Below are positions 6,210 through 7,640 of a stretch of 7,640 bases of DNA, in pieces (within the stretch, counting starts at the first letter, position 1; every line of letters begins with the position of its first letter). The notes below the pieces were generated by a model. It was not told the DNA's origin, searched no databases, and saw nothing but the letters and a program-made list of their open reading frames with translations. This stretch comes from Cryomorphaceae bacterium (lineage in GTDB: Bacteria; Bacteroidota; Bacteroidia; Flavobacteriales_D; Crocinitomicaceae). Where the stretch lies: contig JAIXRD010000199.1 in assembly GCA_027485365.1 (NCBI GenBank), positions 1 to 7,640 on the forward strand, read 5' to 3'. The translations under genes were made by a program, and so were the position numbers.

Positions 6210-6263
6210 GAGACACTGAATTAAGGTTTGGATGCCCTAAGTTAACAATAGTTTAATTATCTA

Positions 6264-6271
6264 TATCTTTG
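6264..6271 (+). promoter_or_regulatory. Bacteroidota-type -7 promoter element (TAnnTTTG) for the CotH-family gene
   Basis: TATCTTTG matches the Bacteroidota -7 consensus TAnnTTTG exactly and ends 18 bases before the ATG at 6290, which leaves room for a short leader. A clear TTTG at the usual -33 distance is missing: the nearest TTTG (6227-6230) is 33 bases upstream, and at the expected spacing only TTAA (6242-6245) is found. The opposite gene's promoter must share this 80-bp gap but shows no exact match. Confidence 0.5.
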
Positions 6272-6289
6272 TTAAGAACTGAATTGCTT

Positions 6290-7640
6290 ATGACTATTTT
6301 TTACCGCCTTGCAGTTGCATTAATTATCCTACTTGGTGCACCTCATTTAATGGCGCAATGCCCGGCCGGACAATGGCCCGTTGAAATCACCATTGTTCCT
6401 GATGCTTACCCAGGAGAAACGACTTGGAATTTATACAGCAACGGCAATGAAGTTGCCAACGGAAATGTAAATGGATCCGTCGTTTGTGTCGATTCGGCAG
6501 ATTGCATTCGTTTTGATATTCACGATAGCTATGGCGATGGGATTTGTTGTGGTTATGGACTTGGGTCGTATGTAATCACCTTGAACGGAACGCAAGTAGT
6601 CAGTGGCGGACAATTTGCGTTAACCGCTTCACATTCATTTAATTGTGGACCAGGAACCATTTGTGAAAATCCGATTCCAATTGATACCGGAGTAACCGTT
6701 TCACCTCAAGAAAATATTTATTATTCGTTCACCCCGGATACCACCGGAATTTTCGCCATTTCTACCTGTAATCTGAGCGCCTGTGACACACGAATTTGGG
6801 TATATAACAACTGTGGCAACGTAGACTTCAACGGGTCGGCTACCGGTACGCTTTACTACAATGATGATAATGCACTATGCGGACTCCAAGCAGATATGCA
6901 CCCCTTACTAAGCGCAGGAATTCCCTACATTATCAAAATTGGCTTAAAGGCAAATACAGCCTGTGCTTCCAGTATACCATTCTCCATAAGCTTCGAAGGC
7001 GCTATGACTTCTGTGTTGCCTATCGTAAAATTAACGACCGTAAATAATGCGATCAACAACGATGTCAAAGTTCCTGTTGTTATGGAAATCATTGATAATG
7101 GCCCAGGACTCCTTAACTCAACAGCCGATACGTTATACAGTTATGAAGGGACGATCATGACGGAATGGCAAGGATTCACAGGGCCTGGCTATCCCAAGAA
7201 AAACTACGACTTTGATTTGGTGGATGCGAACGGTAACAAGATAGATACCTCCTTATTGGGCATGCCTGCAGAGAATGATTGGATTTTCAAAGCAGAATAC
7301 CTGGATAATTCCTTGTTACTTAATTCGGTGACCTACGAATTTGCACGTCGGATGGAGCGATATGCACCCCGCACAAGGCTCTGTGAAATCTTTCTTGACG
7401 GAACGTACATTGGCGTGTATACCTTGACCGAAAAAGTGAAACGCGACAATAACCGCTTGGATATCGCCAAGCTGACTTCAGCCGATACCTCAGGAAGTGA
7501 CTTAACGGGGGGATATATCATAGAAATGAACATTAACGGCGACCCGGCTGCATGGAATTCGGTATATCCACCAATCAATAGCGCAACTTCACCCCATGCG
7601 GTTGAATTTAAATATGTCTACCCAAAGGCAGATTCCATCC
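6290..7640 (+). CDS. Secreted CotH-family protein with Cys-rich DSYGDGICC module and PPC-like domain (partial, C-terminus outside window)
   Basis: An open plus-strand frame from ATG at 6290-6292 runs off the right edge, 450 residues visible. Residues 1-22 form a signal peptide (core LAVALIILLGAPHL, ending MA before Q23). Residues ~24-119 are a Cys-rich beta module with EITIVPDAYPGETTW (32-46), IHDSYGDGICCGYGLGSY (77-94) and FNC (117-119), a pattern common in secreted Bacteroidota proteins. Residues ~125-236 resemble a bacterial pre-peptidase C-terminal (PPC) domain (IYYSFTPDTTGIFAISTC, 143-160). From ~243 onward is a CotH-type domain: YPKKNYDFDL (301-310), NDWIFKAEYLDNSLLLNS (329-346), LCEIFLDGTYIGVYTLTEK (364-382) and TGGYIIEMN (406-414). 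CotH proteins have a protein-kinase-like fold, and some phosphorylate secreted proteins. Activity here is not shown. A T9SS tail is expected beyond the window but cannot be seen. Confidence 0.87.
   Translation, partial: MTIFYRLAVALIILLGAPHLMAQCPAGQWPVEITIVPDAYPGETTWNLYSNGNEVANGNVNGSVVCVDSADCIRFDIHDSYGDGICCGYGLGSYVITLNGTQVVSGGQFALTASHSFNCGPGTICENPIPIDTGVTVSPQENIYYSFTPDTTGIFAISTCNLSACDTRIWVYNNCGNVDFNGSATGTLYYNDDNALCGLQADMHPLLSAGIPYIIKIGLKANTACASSIPFSISFEGAMTSVLPIVKLTTVNNAINNDVKVPVVMEIIDNGPGLLNSTADTLYSYEGTIMTEWQGFTGPGYPKKNYDFDLVDANGNKIDTSLLGMPAENDWIFKAEYLDNSLLLNSVTYEFARRMERYAPRTRLCEIFLDGTYIGVYTLTEKVKRDNNRLDIAKLTSADTSGSDLTGGYIIEMNINGDPAAWNSVYPPINSATSPHAVEFKYVYPKADSI

Noticed and set aside
6431..7578. 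Minus-strand frames of 60 and 81 codons (6431-6613 and 7333-7578)
   Set aside because: Both are antisense to the CotH-family gene, whose plus-strand translation shows clear domains throughout.

Overview
The window looks like a chromosomal piece of a Bacteroidota bacterium, most likely Flavobacteriales (a Crocinitomicaceae/Fluviicola-like organism would fit, but the genus is inference). Every gene has an N-terminal signal peptide. Two neighbours carry the two kinds of type IX secretion system (T9SS) sorting tail, and SprB-like and CDS/GCDS cell-surface repeats are present. No Shine-Dalgarno sequence precedes any start, and the one good promoter element matches the Bacteroidota -7 consensus TAnnTTTG. 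No tRNA, rRNA, transposase or CRISPR array was seen.

Layout. (1) Positions 1-1730, minus strand: the N-terminal 576 residues of a secreted surface protein, running off the left edge. It has a DOMON-type domain, an Ig-like domain, a PKD-like domain, four ~49-residue Cys repeats, and what looks like the start of a type A T9SS tail. (2) Positions 1717-2256, minus strand: a small exported ankyrin-repeat protein whose last 14 bases overlap the start of (1), so the two are probably co-transcribed and translationally coupled. (3) Positions 2257-2597: an intergenic region packed with direct repeats, perfect palindromes and competing hairpins. (4) Positions 2598-6209, minus strand: a complete 1203-residue secreted protein with a DUF7948-like N-terminus, a beta-propeller-like middle, Ig-like/SprB-type repeats and a type B (CHU_C, gliding-motility-associated) T9SS tail. 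(5) Positions 6210-6289: an 80-bp divergent promoter region. (6) Positions 6290-7640, plus strand: the first 450 residues of a secreted CotH-family protein with a Cys-rich DSYGDGICC module and a PPC-like domain ahead of the CotH domain; it runs off the right edge.

How they fit together. This is a cluster of exported and cell-surface proteins. The most interesting pair is the ankyrin and DOMON genes. The DOMON domain has a Met and a His at the spacing of the axial haem ligands of cytochrome-type DOMON domains, and some periplasmic ankyrin proteins in other bacteria are known to assist haem enzymes. A haem-delivery or redox pair is therefore a testable hypothesis, not a conclusion. The intergenic repeat mosaic is the second item worth following up.
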